Positions 6,675-15,900 of a stretch of 25,159 nt of DNA are shown in pieces. The number at the start of each line of letters is the position of its first letter. Position 1 is the first letter of the stretch. The notes below the pieces were generated by a model. That model was not told the origin of the DNA and did not search any database. It worked only from the letters and a program-made list of their open reading frames with translations. Location of the stretch: positions 1 to 25,159 of the forward strand of contig JBGUIU010000226.1 of assembly GCA_045113275.1 (NCBI GenBank), written 5' to 3'. The translations under genes and the position numbers were made by a program. This DNA comes from UBA1181 sp045113275 (GTDB taxonomy: Bacteria > Bacteroidota > Bacteroidia > Bacteroidales > Paludibacteraceae).

Positions 6675-8489
6675 ATGGAATGTGTGCATTTAGGAAAAAT
6701 GGTGTTCGAGAAGGCAAAGAATTTTGCTAATCGTTCTATTTTAAAATTTCGTGATGATGTTGAAGGAAAATGGAAGGACGTCACATGGGGTGAATTGGCT
6801 GCTCAGGTTAAGGTGATTGCTAAATCACTGATTGAAATGGGCGTGAAGGAAGAAGATCGTGTGGCTATCTTTTCACAAAATATGGTCGAAATCATTGCTG
6901 TGGATCTGGCTTGTCAGGCTGTTCGCGCTACAACCGTTCCTCTTTATGCGACCTCTTCTTCGTCTCAGGTGAATTATATAGTAAATGATGCTCAAATTGG
7001 ATTGATTTTTGTAGGGGAACAGTATCAATATGATCGTGCTGTTGAGGTGTTACATCAGTCTAATTATCTTAAAAAAATCATTGCGATAGATCCTACTATT
7101 CAGTTGGCTGGTATCGATGCTTCTATCTCTTTCGATGCTTTCATCAAGCATGGAAAAGAATCGACAACAGCCGATAAACAGTTGGAAGAGAGATTGAATC
7201 ATCTCTCATTGCAGGATTTAACCACGCTGATATATACGTCTGGTACGACGGGTGAGCCTAAGGGTGTTATCATCCGTCAATCAAACTACCAGCAAGCGTT
7301 TCATATTCATAATATCCGTCTGACTAACATATCGGATAGGGATTTATCATTGTCATTCTTGCCACTCAGTCATATCTTTGAGCGGGCATGGTCTTATTTC
7401 TGTATGTTGAATAATATGGTGGTGGCAGTGAATAAGGATCCTAAGAAAATCCAGTCTGTCCTGAAAGAGGTGCGTCCGACATGCATGTGTGCGGTTCCTC
7501 GTTTCTGGGAGAAGATCTATATGGGTGTGAATGATAAGATTGATTCTTTCTCTCCTTTTATGCAGAAGGTGATGCGTCGTGCTATCAGAGTGGGTGAGAA
7601 ATGCAATCTGCAATACAGACGTTATGACAAGGAGGTTCCTACGTTGCTTTCGATTCAATACTGGTTCTATGAACATACATTGTTTAAGATCCTGAAGAAG
7701 GTGATAGGATTGGACCGAGGTCGTTTCTTCCCAACAGCAGGGGCTGCTCTTTCTGATGATGTCAATATCTTCTTGCACAGTGTCGGTTTCAATATCTGTG
7801 TGGGATATGGTTTGACTGAGTCAACCGCTACAGTCTCCTGTTATAATCCAGCCAACAGGGATTATGAGATAAACTCTGCAGGTGATATCATGCCTGAGGT
7901 CGAAGTGCGAATCGGTGAAAACGATGAGATTCTATTGCGTGGTAAAACCATCACAGAGGGCTATTATAATAGACCTGAGGCCAATGCCAGTGCTTTTGTT
8001 GATGGTTGGTTCCGTACGGGTGATGCCGGTTATTTAACCAAACAAGGTCGTCTCGTTATTCGTGAACGTATCAAGGAGTTGTTTAAGACATCAAATGGTA
8101 AGTATGTAGCTCCACAACAGGTGGAAAGTAAATTGGTGGTGGATAAATATATCGAGCAGGCAGCCATCATTGCTGATCAACGGAAATATGTATCAGCGCT
8201 GATTGTCCCAGCTTATTCTGTCTTGAAATCGTATGCAGAAAGTGCTAAGATTAGTTACGATTCCATCGAGGATTTGTTGCAGAACGAAAAGATCATCGCC
8301 TTCTATGAGGGACGTATCCAACATCTTCAGTCCGACTTGTCTGCGTATGAGCAGGTGAAGAAGTTCACATTGTTGGCTCGTCCGTTTACACCGGATAATG
8401 ATGAGTTGACACTGACGTTGAAGTTAAAGCGAAAGGTGATAGCTCAGCATTATGAGAAAGAGATTGAAAATATGTATAAAGAGAATTAA
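6675..8489 (+). CDS. Long-chain fatty acid--CoA ligase (AMP-forming)
   Basis: This 604-residue adenylate-forming enzyme probably activates long-chain fatty acids to acyl-CoA through an acyl-AMP intermediate. The P-loop-like signature YTSGTTGEPKG is at residues 187-197. The GYGLTES motif is near 376. DGWFRTGD is at 443-450, with the ATP-ribose-binding aspartate at its end. The C-terminal domain begins after it, with the catalytic region ELFKTSNGKYVAP. Length and motifs fit the FadD15-like synthetases common in Bacteroidales. It starts 32 bases after rnc and ends 25 bases before the SPFH gene. Its place downstream of fabF and acpP fits lipid metabolism. Exact chain-length preference cannot be read from sequence. 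Confidence 0.9.
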   Translation: MECVHLGKMVFEKAKNFANRSILKFRDDVEGKWKDVTWGELAAQVKVIAKSLIEMGVKEEDRVAIFSQNMVEIIAVDLACQAVRATTVPLYATSSSSQVNYIVNDAQIGLIFVGEQYQYDRAVEVLHQSNYLKKIIAIDPTIQLAGIDASISFDAFIKHGKESTTADKQLEERLNHLSLQDLTTLIYTSGTTGEPKGVIIRQSNYQQAFHIHNIRLTNISDRDLSLSFLPLSHIFERAWSYFCMLNNMVVAVNKDPKKIQSVLKEVRPTCMCAVPRFWEKIYMGVNDKIDSFSPFMQKVMRRAIRVGEKCNLQYRRYDKEVPTLLSIQYWFYEHTLFKILKKVIGLDRGRFFPTAGAALSDDVNIFLHSVGFNICVGYGLTESTATVSCYNPANRDYEINSAGDIMPEVEVRIGENDEILLRGKTITEGYYNRPEANASAFVDGWFRTGDAGYLTKQGRLVIRERIKELFKTSNGKYVAPQQVESKLVVDKYIEQAAIIADQRKYVSALIVPAYSVLKSYAESAKISYDSIEDLLQNEKIIAFYEGRIQHLQSDLSAYEQVKKFTLLARPFTPDNDELTLTLKLKRKVIAQHYEKEIENMYKEN

Positions 8490-8514
8490 TAATAACAATT
8501 AAAAAAGACACTAT

Positions 8515-9429
8515 ATGGCAGTTTACAGTCAATCATTTAATGATAAGAAGAACAATATTAGTTCGAGTGCAAAAAACATAATGGATAAAGGACAAAAGTT
8601 CAAGAAGATGCTCTTGCCGTTGGGTATCGTGTTGGTGGCCATCTTTATTGCTACGAAGTGTTGTACAACGATTGATTCAGGATCAGTGGGAATCAAGTTT
8701 TATAAATGGTCGAGTGATTCAGACAAACGTGGAGGTGTGATCGGAACATGTAAAGGATGGGTATGGTATAACCCAATTACACAGAATGTGTTTGAGTATC
8801 CTATCTATGTACAACGTAAGACGTATGCAGCTTTCTCTGTAAATGCAAAAGATGCTAGTATATTTACGATGGATCCGACCATCGCATATCGTTTGGATCC
8901 TGATAAATCTATCGATGTCTTCGTAAAATATAGAAAGTCATTACAGGATATTGAGAATGGATATATCTTAACTTGTATCTATGAAGCATATCGTATCTGT
9001 GCCAATCAATATACATCAGATTCGTTGATGGCGAATCGTGGTGGATTCGAGACTGCTGTACGTGAGCGTTTGGAGAAAAGCTTAGGAAATGAAGGTTTCA
9101 TCGTGGAAGAGTTCACTTCTCAGATCACTCCTCCTAATACATTGGCTGAGGCTATCAATGCGAAGAATGAGGCTGTACAGAATGCTTTGAAGGCTGAGAA
9201 CAAGGTAAAAGAAGCTGAGGCAAATGCAAAGATAGAGATTGCCAAAGCACAAGGAGAAGCAAATGCGTTAAAGATCAAGGGTGATGGTGAAGCGTATTAC
9301 AACCGTGTTGTAGCTTTGTCATTGAATGATCTATTGGTTCGTCAGTATGCAATTGAGAAATGGGACGGTAAGCTTCCTACTTATATGTCTGGAGATAAAG
9401 GAGCTACACCAATTATCGGTATAAAATAA
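8515..9429 (+). CDS. SPFH/band 7 (prohibitin-like) membrane protein
   Basis: This 304-residue protein has a basic N-terminus, one membrane helix at about residues 32-47 (LLPLGIVLVAIFIATK) and a following SPFH/band 7 domain. The domain is followed by an Ala/Glu/Lys-rich helical stretch (about 215-255, AKNEAVQNALKAENKVKEAE) typical of the oligomerising coiled coil of prohibitins and stomatins. Family members form membrane-bound rings that organise proteases or membrane domains. No partner protease or NfeD-type protein lies beside it here. It is sandwiched between the acyl-CoA ligase and prfB (20 bases downstream), apparently in one operon. Confidence 0.85.
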   Translation: MAVYSQSFNDKKNNISSSAKNIMDKGQKFKKMLLPLGIVLVAIFIATKCCTTIDSGSVGIKFYKWSSDSDKRGGVIGTCKGWVWYNPITQNVFEYPIYVQRKTYAAFSVNAKDASIFTMDPTIAYRLDPDKSIDVFVKYRKSLQDIENGYILTCIYEAYRICANQYTSDSLMANRGGFETAVRERLEKSLGNEGFIVEEFTSQITPPNTLAEAINAKNEAVQNALKAENKVKEAEANAKIEIAKAQGEANALKIKGDGEAYYNRVVALSLNDLLVRQYAIEKWDGKLPTYMSGDKGATPIIGIK

Positions 9430-9449
9430 TAATAAACAATTATAAAATC

Positions 9450-10563
9450 ATGATTACGATAGACCAACTGAAGAATGTGTTGGAACGCGAGGATGCGTTG
9501 AGGAGGTATCTTTGACATAGATGCTAAACTAGTACAGATTGAGGAGGAGGAACTCCACACTCAGGCCCCTGGATTTTGGGAGGATCAGAAGAATGCTGAA
9601 AAGCAGATGAAGAAGATCAAAGACCTGAAACGTTGGGTGGAAGGATACAATGAAGTGAAGGCAGCAGCAGATGAGTTGCAACTCTCTTTTGATTTCTTCA
9701 AGGAAGAGGCTGTTACGGAGGCTGAAGTGGATGATGCTTATGCACATGCGATCGATTTGATTGAGAGATTAGAGCTTCAGAATATGCTTCGTAAGGAAGA
9801 GGATAAGATGGGTGCGGTCTTGAAGATTGTAGCTGGAGCCGGTGGAACCGAGGCGCAGGACTGGGGCGATATGTTGATGCGTATGTATCTTCGTTGGTGT
9901 GAGTCAAAAGGATATAAGACAGAGATTGCCAACCTTCTGGAAGGTGATGAAGCAGGTATAAAATCCGTTACCATCAAGGTGGAAGGAGATTATGCTTATG
10001 GTTATCTGAAGAGTGAGAATGGTGTCCATCGTTTGGTTCGTGTTTCTCCGTTCAATGCACAAGGGAAACGAATGACTTCGTTTACATCTGTTTTTGTTGT
10101 ACCTTTGGTGGATGATACGATCGAGATTGAGATCAACCCTGCGGGATTATCATGGGATACGTTCCGTTCGAGTGGTGCAGGAGGTCAGAATGTGAACAAA
10201 GTGGAGTCGGGTGTACGTTTGCACTATAAGTTCCATAATGTATTAACAGACCAGGATGATGAGATTGTGATTGAGAACACGGAGACGCGTGATCAACCTA
10301 AGAATAAAGAGAATGCTTTACGTCTGTTGAAATCTCAGTTGTATGAGATCGAGTTGGAGAAGAGACGAGAAGAGTCAGCCAAGATAGAAGCGGGTAAGAA
10401 GAAGATTGAGTGGGGTTCACAGATTCGTAGTTATGTCTTTGATGACCGTCGTGTGAAAGATCATCGTACGGACTACCAGACCTCTAATGTGCAGGCCGTA
10501 ATGGATGGAGATCTTGATGCATTTATAAAAGCGTATCTGATGGAATTCGGTGGTGCAGATTGA
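9450..10563 (+). CDS. prfB: Peptide chain release factor 2, programmed +1 frameshift
   Basis: RF2 recognises UAA and UGA and triggers peptide release. The gene has two parts: ATG 9450 through CTT 9510-9512 (21 codons), then an in-frame TGA at 9513-9515. After skipping T9513 the second frame starts with GAC at 9514 and runs to TGA at 10561-10563. The joined protein is 370 residues, close to E. coli RF2 (365). The stop-recognition tripeptide SPF is at about 199-201 and the catalytic GGQ at 244-246 (SSGAGGQNVNK). A plain open reading frame call would wrongly begin near 9607 and lose the N-terminus. The final codons lie within a perfect palindrome. Confidence 0.96.
9501..9516 (+). promoter_or_regulatory. 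RF2 autoregulatory +1 frameshift site
   Basis: AGG AGG TAT CTT TGA C carries a Shine-Dalgarno-like AGGAGG three bases before the slippery CTT, then the poorly terminated UGA-C. When RF2 is scarce the ribosome pauses at UGA and shifts +1 onto UUU, completing RF2. The layout is nearly identical to the classic E. coli site (AGG GGG TAT CTT TGA C). Confidence 0.95.
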
Positions 10564-10576
10564 CGTCAATCTGCAC
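10553..10576. repeat. Perfect 24-base palindrome over the prfB stop codon
   Basis: GTGCAGATTGAC at 10553-10564 is followed directly by its exact inverse at 10565-10576, so the last prfB codons and TGA form half of it. It is followed by TCAAAAAAG rather than a T-run, so it is not a standard intrinsic terminator on the plus strand. It could still form an mRNA 3'-end hairpin or be a protein-binding site. Confidence 0.6.
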
Positions 10577-10632
10577 TCAAAAAAGCCCCTTCCATCGTAT
10601 ATCTGAATATTAATATCTAAACTGATCCATAT

Positions 10633-11244
10633 ATGAGACGTTATTATTTATTATCAATTGTAACGATGCTCTCGCTCTTCTTTGCTTGTGAAAAGCCAGA
10701 GATAGAGGGGATTGTTTACAATGAGGTTTCCAAAGAAGATATACTTGGAGGGTGGAAGATTACTGATATTGAGTTTCAGTTAGTATATAACGCTGCCAAT
10801 CCGATGGCTTGGATGATGCCTACATTGAAGGAGAAGATGCAGGAGAACTTGCGGGAAAAGATTCGATTGGGATCACTTTATATAAAGCCCGATACGATGT
10901 ATTATATCATCGAGTATGATGATGGCACCCCTACTAGGGTACATCGATATGGAGCCTATACGCTGACATCCAATCCAGCTATGATTCATCCTGAGTATGA
11001 TCATTTGATATGCAATGCCTATGCCAAGTCATTTTATGTCAAGTATGAGGATAGGTTATGCTTGTATTTGGTCAAGGATGGTGTTATTGAGATGTTGCGA
11101 GATGATGGATCGCTCTCAAAGGCGACGGTCAATTTGATTGATCGGAACATTGACGATGCACAGTTTTATATGTATCTAGAGCGAAACCATCTACCGTTAT
11201 ATGACGAAATAGATTCATTGTTTTATGGAGGAAAGACGAACTAG
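10633..11244 (+). CDS. Predicted lipoprotein of unknown function
   Basis: This 203-residue protein starts with a short lipoprotein signal (MRRYYLLSIVTMLSLFFAC), with the lipidated cysteine at residue 19. The mature part begins EKPEIEG and looks like a small beta-rich domain. One stretch, EDILGGWKITDIEF, resembles the opening of lipocalin-like periplasmic proteins of Bacteroidota, where a Gly-Xaa-Trp core starts the barrel. A segment rich in Met and Lys (WMMPTLKEKMQENLREK) follows. I do not recognise the family. It starts 69 bases after prfB and ends in a strong terminator, so it is either the end of the operon or has its own promoter. Confidence 0.8.
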   Translation: MRRYYLLSIVTMLSLFFACEKPEIEGIVYNEVSKEDILGGWKITDIEFQLVYNAANPMAWMMPTLKEKMQENLREKIRLGSLYIKPDTMYYIIEYDDGTPTRVHRYGAYTLTSNPAMIHPEYDHLICNAYAKSFYVKYEDRLCLYLVKDGVIEMLRDDGSLSKATVNLIDRNIDDAQFYMYLERNHLPLYDEIDSLFYGGKTN

Positions 11245-11262
11245 AATGGTTCGTCTTTTTTT
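11232..11262 (+). terminator. Intrinsic terminator of the lipoprotein gene
   Basis: AAAGACGAAC (11232-11241) pairs with GTTCGTCTTT (11249-11258) over a 7-base loop, and a T-run continues to 11262. The 5' arm covers the last codons and the start of the stop codon. This is a strong plus-strand terminator that closes the housekeeping half. Confidence 0.88.
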
Positions 11263-11273
11263 ATTAATCTATC

Positions 11274-11456
11274 TTAGGTGACCTGTATGCTGATGTATTG
11301 TACTAGTTGGTACTTACCTTTGATACATTCATTCAGATGGGTCGACTGCACACCAATCATTCGGACAAAATCCTTTTGCTTGTTACCACATTCCTGCAAT
11401 TCATCACGCAAGATTTCTCCTAGGTGTATTGCCCTGGCAAGAACTAAGAACAACAT
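11274..11456 (-). pseudogene. Relic of a HigA-family antitoxin gene
   Basis: The 60-residue minus-strand frame contains AIHLGEILRDELQECG, then NKQKDFVRMIGVQ and STHLNECIKGKY. This closely follows the HigA/VapI-type XRE helix-turn-helix pattern (IHPGEILREEL...QxxFAxxIGV...LNEIIxGKR). The family is usually 90-110 residues; here homology stops right after the recognition helix, replaced by a short unrelated end. The N-terminus before AIH is also atypical. No HigB toxin is found beside it. It is read as the eroded remnant of a toxin-antitoxin module at the edge of the accessory block, although a short expressed HTH peptide cannot be excluded. Confidence 0.7.
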
Positions 11457-11489
11457 AGTGGATGTTTAGACTCAGTCGCGATTAAAAAC

Positions 11490-11532
11490 ATAGTAATTTT
11501 ATCTTCTATAAAAGATAAAATTACTATTTTTG
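11490..11532 (+). promoter_or_regulatory. Long inverted repeat overlapping the ATPase promoter
   Basis: ATAGTAATTTTATCTT (11490-11505) and its exact inverse (11512-11527) flank a 6-base spacer, giving 16-bp arms. A T-run follows on the plus strand and an A-run precedes it, so it could terminate in both directions. TATTTTTG at 11525-11532 matches the Bacteroidota -7 box TAnnTTTG and overlaps the right arm. The ATPase ATG is 25 bases further on. The overlap suggests an operator or attenuator for the downstream gene, or the operator of the lost toxin-antitoxin module. Confidence 0.55.
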
Positions 11533-11556
11533 CAATAAATTTCATCTATAAAATAT

Positions 11557-12768
11557 ATGAAAGCGATTGTAAGACAGAGTTATCTTGACAAGATATCGAA
11601 GTATCTTGGTAAGGACACCATCATTATTATAGTTGGTCAACGTCGTGTGGGAAAGAGTTACACACTGCGTCTCTTTAGAGATAAAGTGGCAAAAAATGTT
11701 CATGCAAACATTATCTTCATTGACAAAGAGAAACATGAATTTGACAACATTCAGACAGACCGGGACTTGAATGCATATATTGATGAACATCGAGACAAGA
11801 CAAAGACCAACTACATCTTGATAGATGAAGTTCAGGATATAGAAGGTTTTGAGAATAGTATTCGCGGTTATTATGAAGAACCCGATATTGAACTCATTGT
11901 AACAGGCTCAAACTCCAATATGCTTAGTAGTGACTTGGCTAATAAAATAGGTGGTCGTTACAAAGAAATCTTAGTCCATTCACTAAGCTACGAGGAATTT
12001 ATGGAGTTTCACGAGTTGCCTGATAGTGATGATACGTTATCAAAGTATATTCAGTTTGGTGGATTGCCTGGTTTGAAAAAGATTGGACTTGACGAACAGG
12101 ATGCACGGGAGTACCAGACGGATGTTTATAGCACCGTCTTACTGAAGGATGTTATTAAGCGGAATAATATCCGCAATGTGCCTTTCCTGGAAAACCTTGT
12201 ACATTTCCTTGCTGACAATGCAGGGAAGATTATTTCTGCCAACAGTATAGCAAAGTATATGAAGTCGCAAGGGGAAAACATCACTTCCACCGCTATTATC
12301 AATTATGCTAAATATTTGTGCGAATCATATATGATCCACAAAGTGAATAGGTATGACATTCATGGACGGAAGATATTTGAGTGCAACGATAAATTTTATT
12401 TTGAAGATAACGGCATTCGCAATGCCCTTGTAGGAGGTTCGCGTGAGAGAGATATTGAGAAGGTGATAGAGAATATCATCTACAATCACCTTGTCCGTTT
12501 GGGCTATGATGTGATGGTCGGACAGCTTCAGGTTGGTGAGATTGATTTTGTCTGTACAAAGCCCAAAGGTGAACGGATATATGTGCAAGCTTCTTATATT
12601 ATAGTCGACAATTACACATATGAGCGTGAGTTTGGTAACCTCCGTGCTATCAAGGACAACTATCCCAAATATGTCATCTCTATGACACCTTTGGTTACCA
12701 AGTCTGATGATAATGGAATAACCCATCTTCATCTAAGGAGGTTCTTAACAGAAGGGTTGGTGCGTTAA
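11557..12768 (+). CDS. AAA+ ATPase with DUF4143-like C-terminus
   Basis: This 403-residue protein has an N-terminal P-loop ATPase domain (about 1-170) with Walker A GQRRVGKS at 27-34, Walker B ILIDEVQD with D90 and E91, and a sensor segment LIVTGSNSNML. The C-terminal half matches the DUF4143 pattern of the widespread ATPase family. It includes a winged-helix-like part (SANSIAKYMKSQ) and a final fold with GEIDFV and YVQASY, like a PD-(D/E)XK nuclease core that lacks the usual E-x-K. The cellular role of these ATPases is not established. They are frequent in accessory regions of gut Bacteroidales. It has its own promoter-like region and ends 105 bases before the helicase operon, so membership of the defence system is uncertain. 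Confidence 0.85.
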   Translation: MKAIVRQSYLDKISKYLGKDTIIIIVGQRRVGKSYTLRLFRDKVAKNVHANIIFIDKEKHEFDNIQTDRDLNAYIDEHRDKTKTNYILIDEVQDIEGFENSIRGYYEEPDIELIVTGSNSNMLSSDLANKIGGRYKEILVHSLSYEEFMEFHELPDSDDTLSKYIQFGGLPGLKKIGLDEQDAREYQTDVYSTVLLKDVIKRNNIRNVPFLENLVHFLADNAGKIISANSIAKYMKSQGENITSTAIINYAKYLCESYMIHKVNRYDIHGRKIFECNDKFYFEDNGIRNALVGGSRERDIEKVIENIIYNHLVRLGYDVMVGQLQVGEIDFVCTKPKGERIYVQASYIIVDNYTYEREFGNLRAIKDNYPKYVISMTPLVTKSDDNGITHLHLRRFLTEGLVR

Positions 12769-12785
12769 CATTTTCCATACCTTTG
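12757..12785 (+). promoter_or_regulatory. Probable promoter of the druH-druE operon
   Basis: TACCTTTG at 12778-12785 fits the -7 box TAnnTTTG exactly. TTG at 12757-12759, inside the end of the ATPase gene, lies 18 bases upstream as a possible -33 element. Transcription would start near 12793, leaving a leader of about 120 bases before ATG 12916. Confidence 0.5.
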
Positions 12786-12850
12786 CATCAATTTTGTATA
12801 CTTTTCAAGATCCTTATAGCTAAGTGGATCAATTGTTACGCAGATGCAAG

Positions 12851-12872
12851 ATGATAGAATAATGATAGAATA
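12851..12872 (+). repeat. Tandem 11-base duplication with two mini-frames upstream of druH
   Basis: ATGATAGAATA occurs twice in a row (12851-12861 and 12862-12872). Each copy starts a frame ATG ATA GAA TAA (Met-Ile-Glu-stop), and the first stop overlaps the second ATG (TAATG). It lies in the leader before the large DruH-like gene. It may be an accidental duplication, or a short translated leader. Confidence 0.5.
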
Positions 12873-12915
12873 ATTGATTGGAGAATCTAATATTATAATA
12901 CATAATACGTTGCAT

Positions 12916-15900
12916 ATGAACAACTACGACCTTTTTATCAAATGGAACAGTGTGCTTTTCGATTATTTCTTCAATAATAATGATGATGAGGTAACATTGT
13001 ATATTGATAGGGAAACGATTGAAAAAGTCGGCTCAAATAATGGCTTGGGTGGCTACGACGAGTTTCTTCGCATAATAATGCTTTCGATTGAAGATAGGGC
13101 AGTAATATTTCGCCGTATTTATAAAAGTAAAAATGGGACGCCGCCTACGAAAGTTAATCGTAGATTGCAAAACATAAACCTTTTTAAATTTGCATCCTTA
13201 TTTGTTAGTGACTTCCCTAATGCATATTTTGATTACCCTCCGTTCTTTATCTATATTGTCTTTGCAGTCGTGATGGGCAGCGAATGTTATAGAGACAATC
13301 AAAATGGTATAGGTAATTATATTACAAATATTTTGCAAGGACAATTTCCCAATCACCCAAATAACAGAGATGGGTTAGGAACAATATTTAAAGCGCTCGC
13401 CAAACAAGATCCACGCTTCCGTGCTCTTAAATTAACAGACCAACCGTATATTGGCTTAATAAAATATCAGCTTGGATTAAGTAAGAGTCAAGAAACTATT
13501 TTGAACAGAGCAATGTATAACGCAGGTCTGAGCGAGGAACTTTCCTATGATCAATGGATTGATAATCTTGTAGATTATGTTGATCAGAACATGAAATCCT
13601 TTTTAAGAGACTCGAAAAGAAATGAGGTCTTAAAAAGAAGGATATCCGATTTACGGGACAGATTTGATTATACTCAATACGAGCAAAACCATAGCGATGA
13701 AGAAATACAGTCAAAGGGTCATTTTGTTTTGGCAGTATATGAAGACGAGTATTCAGCATCTAATGATCGACTTGTGTTGCTGACGGACATAAACAACAAG
13801 TGTATCTCTAAAGATAATCTAAAAATAGCCAAAGGCTCCCTCGATCGCCTTGGAGAATATGCTGAATACAATGTGAACCATGTCCTTATAGGTGATAATG
13901 ACAAAGCCGAGATGAAAAGCTATTCACTAAAAGATGGTGAAAACGAAATTAGGTCTCTGCCTTTCGAAAATGGCTGCATTGTGACTTTCTCCAGGTGCAA
14001 TAGCAACTATCTTATTCAAACGAGCTATCCTCAGCAAGAGAAAGAAACCTATATATTGGTAAAGAGTGGCCATGATGATGATTGGAATCAGTGGCAAGTA
14101 GCGCATGGTTCCCCCTTTATAGAAGCCGCACCAAACAAAGCTTGGGTTCGCCAAGTTTTTGGTGAAGGGTGGGAAATGTACAAGTCCAACCAAATTGAAT
14201 ATGTGAATAACAGGCAAACAGCCGCTCACGTAACAGCTATTACAATGGGCGGAGGCATTAATTGCCCGGGGAAAACCAATGTATATCTTATCACGGCTTT
14301 GCCATATTTTGAATTTCCAGAACCTATCGATGGTAACAGGTTAAGAATCAACATCGATGTCGACCAAAGACCCCTTAACGAAAATCAGTTTAGTTATAAA
14401 ATTGTGGACTCGTATAAACTGGTTATTGATTTAATAGGTATTAATCCATGCAATCGGTCTTTATGTGTTGATGTTTCCATAACACATAAAGAGAAACCCT
14501 ATCAGGAACAATTTGATGTAACAGGGCAGGAAGTTAAATATAATGAGGATGACCTATTTATGATGAATATGTGGGGGCAGAAAATAGACAACAATATAGC
14601 CGGTCCTTATATGAAAGGTTTGAAGCTGTGTAATAATACGTGTCAATTAAACTTACCTCAAGAAACTGTGTTATACCAGCCCCAATATCAAACCAATGCT
14701 GGTTTACAACTCATCGATCCACAAGATCGTAGATTTTATCTTATAAATCTTTTCGCTGCCAACTGTAGTATGCATAACGGTTTCTTAATTACTGAATCAA
14801 GACTAAAGAAATGCATTCGATATGCCGTTACGCGTTTGGAGATTGATACGGCATCCATTTCCTCTTTTTATAGAGATCTTAGGTTCCTGTTAATTAATAG
14901 CGGATATATGAATGTCGATTATGAGCATGGAAAATATCAACCCGTGCCTCCTACTTTTGTAAAGACTCCCGCTAGATTATACCGCAACGATCACCTTTAC
15001 TTGTTGGCGGGTTCTTATACCTATCAATTTCTTGTTGACTTAGTAAACTATTGCAGAGCCAATAGGGTCAATATGTTTTTGCACGAAAGCAATCCCCAAA
15101 ACAGTCCTGCGGAGTCGTTAATGCCACCGGTGATTCTCCTGCAATATAATTTTGATCCCGAACACTTTAGGAAATGTACAAATAGCAATTTCCAATTCTA
15201 TGGTGACACTGCCATTGCTGTAAATATTCTAAACGCACTTCCTTCATACCAACAGTATAGGGAAACGTTAAGAGAAATAAGCCCTGAAGTTTTCGACAGA
15301 AGAAATCTAAAAGAACCGCCAGAGGACAATACATTACCACGTATTAGAGAGTCAAAAACAATTGGTTATGGTGCACAAAAATGGATAGAGAAGAGCGTTG
15401 GCCGTTTTTATAGCATAGCAATTCCTGACTTATCATGGGCAAAATTGTATTGTTTTTATGAAAAGAAAAAAGCCATATGCATTAAAGACAACCGGAATTT
15501 ATTGTTTCCCACAGACTTACATTTGCCATCCATGATGCAACGAGCTCTCTTTATCACTAATTTTGGAATACCACTAAGAAAAAAGGTATTCATATGCAAC
15601 AAGACTGACAGCAACAACAAATATTTCAATATAGTAAAACAGTATAATGTTAAAAGTGATGATCAAAAACGATGTACATTTAAGGCATTGACGGGGCAAA
15701 ATGACGACCAAAATAATGTCTTTCTTCGAGACGTTGTGAGATGCCCAAACTATAGGTTGGAAATGTGGACTAATAAGAACAAGTGTTCAGACAATCCCCG
15801 TTCGCTTTTAGTTCTGATTTATAAGGAAAGTGATGAAGTACTTGGATTCGCTATAAAAAACAAAGGGGAATTCAAGATTTTTTTTCTGAAAGAATTGAAT

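Noticed and set aside
7353..7778. 141-residue minus-strand open frame, His-rich
   Set aside because: It is antisense to the well-supported acyl-CoA ligase; the His content mirrors the codons of that gene.
9513..9515. In-frame TGA making prfB a pseudogene
   Set aside because: It sits in the classic RF2 autoregulatory frameshift site, and the rest of the protein is intact with SPF and GGQ.
12325..12732. 135-residue minus-strand open frame
   Set aside because: It is a shadow of the DUF4143 ATPase C-terminal half.
12874..12915. TTG 12874 as the start of the DruH-like protein
   Set aside because: It follows a stop immediately, overlaps no conserved segment, and adds 14 unstructured residues; ATG 12916 is the more natural start.
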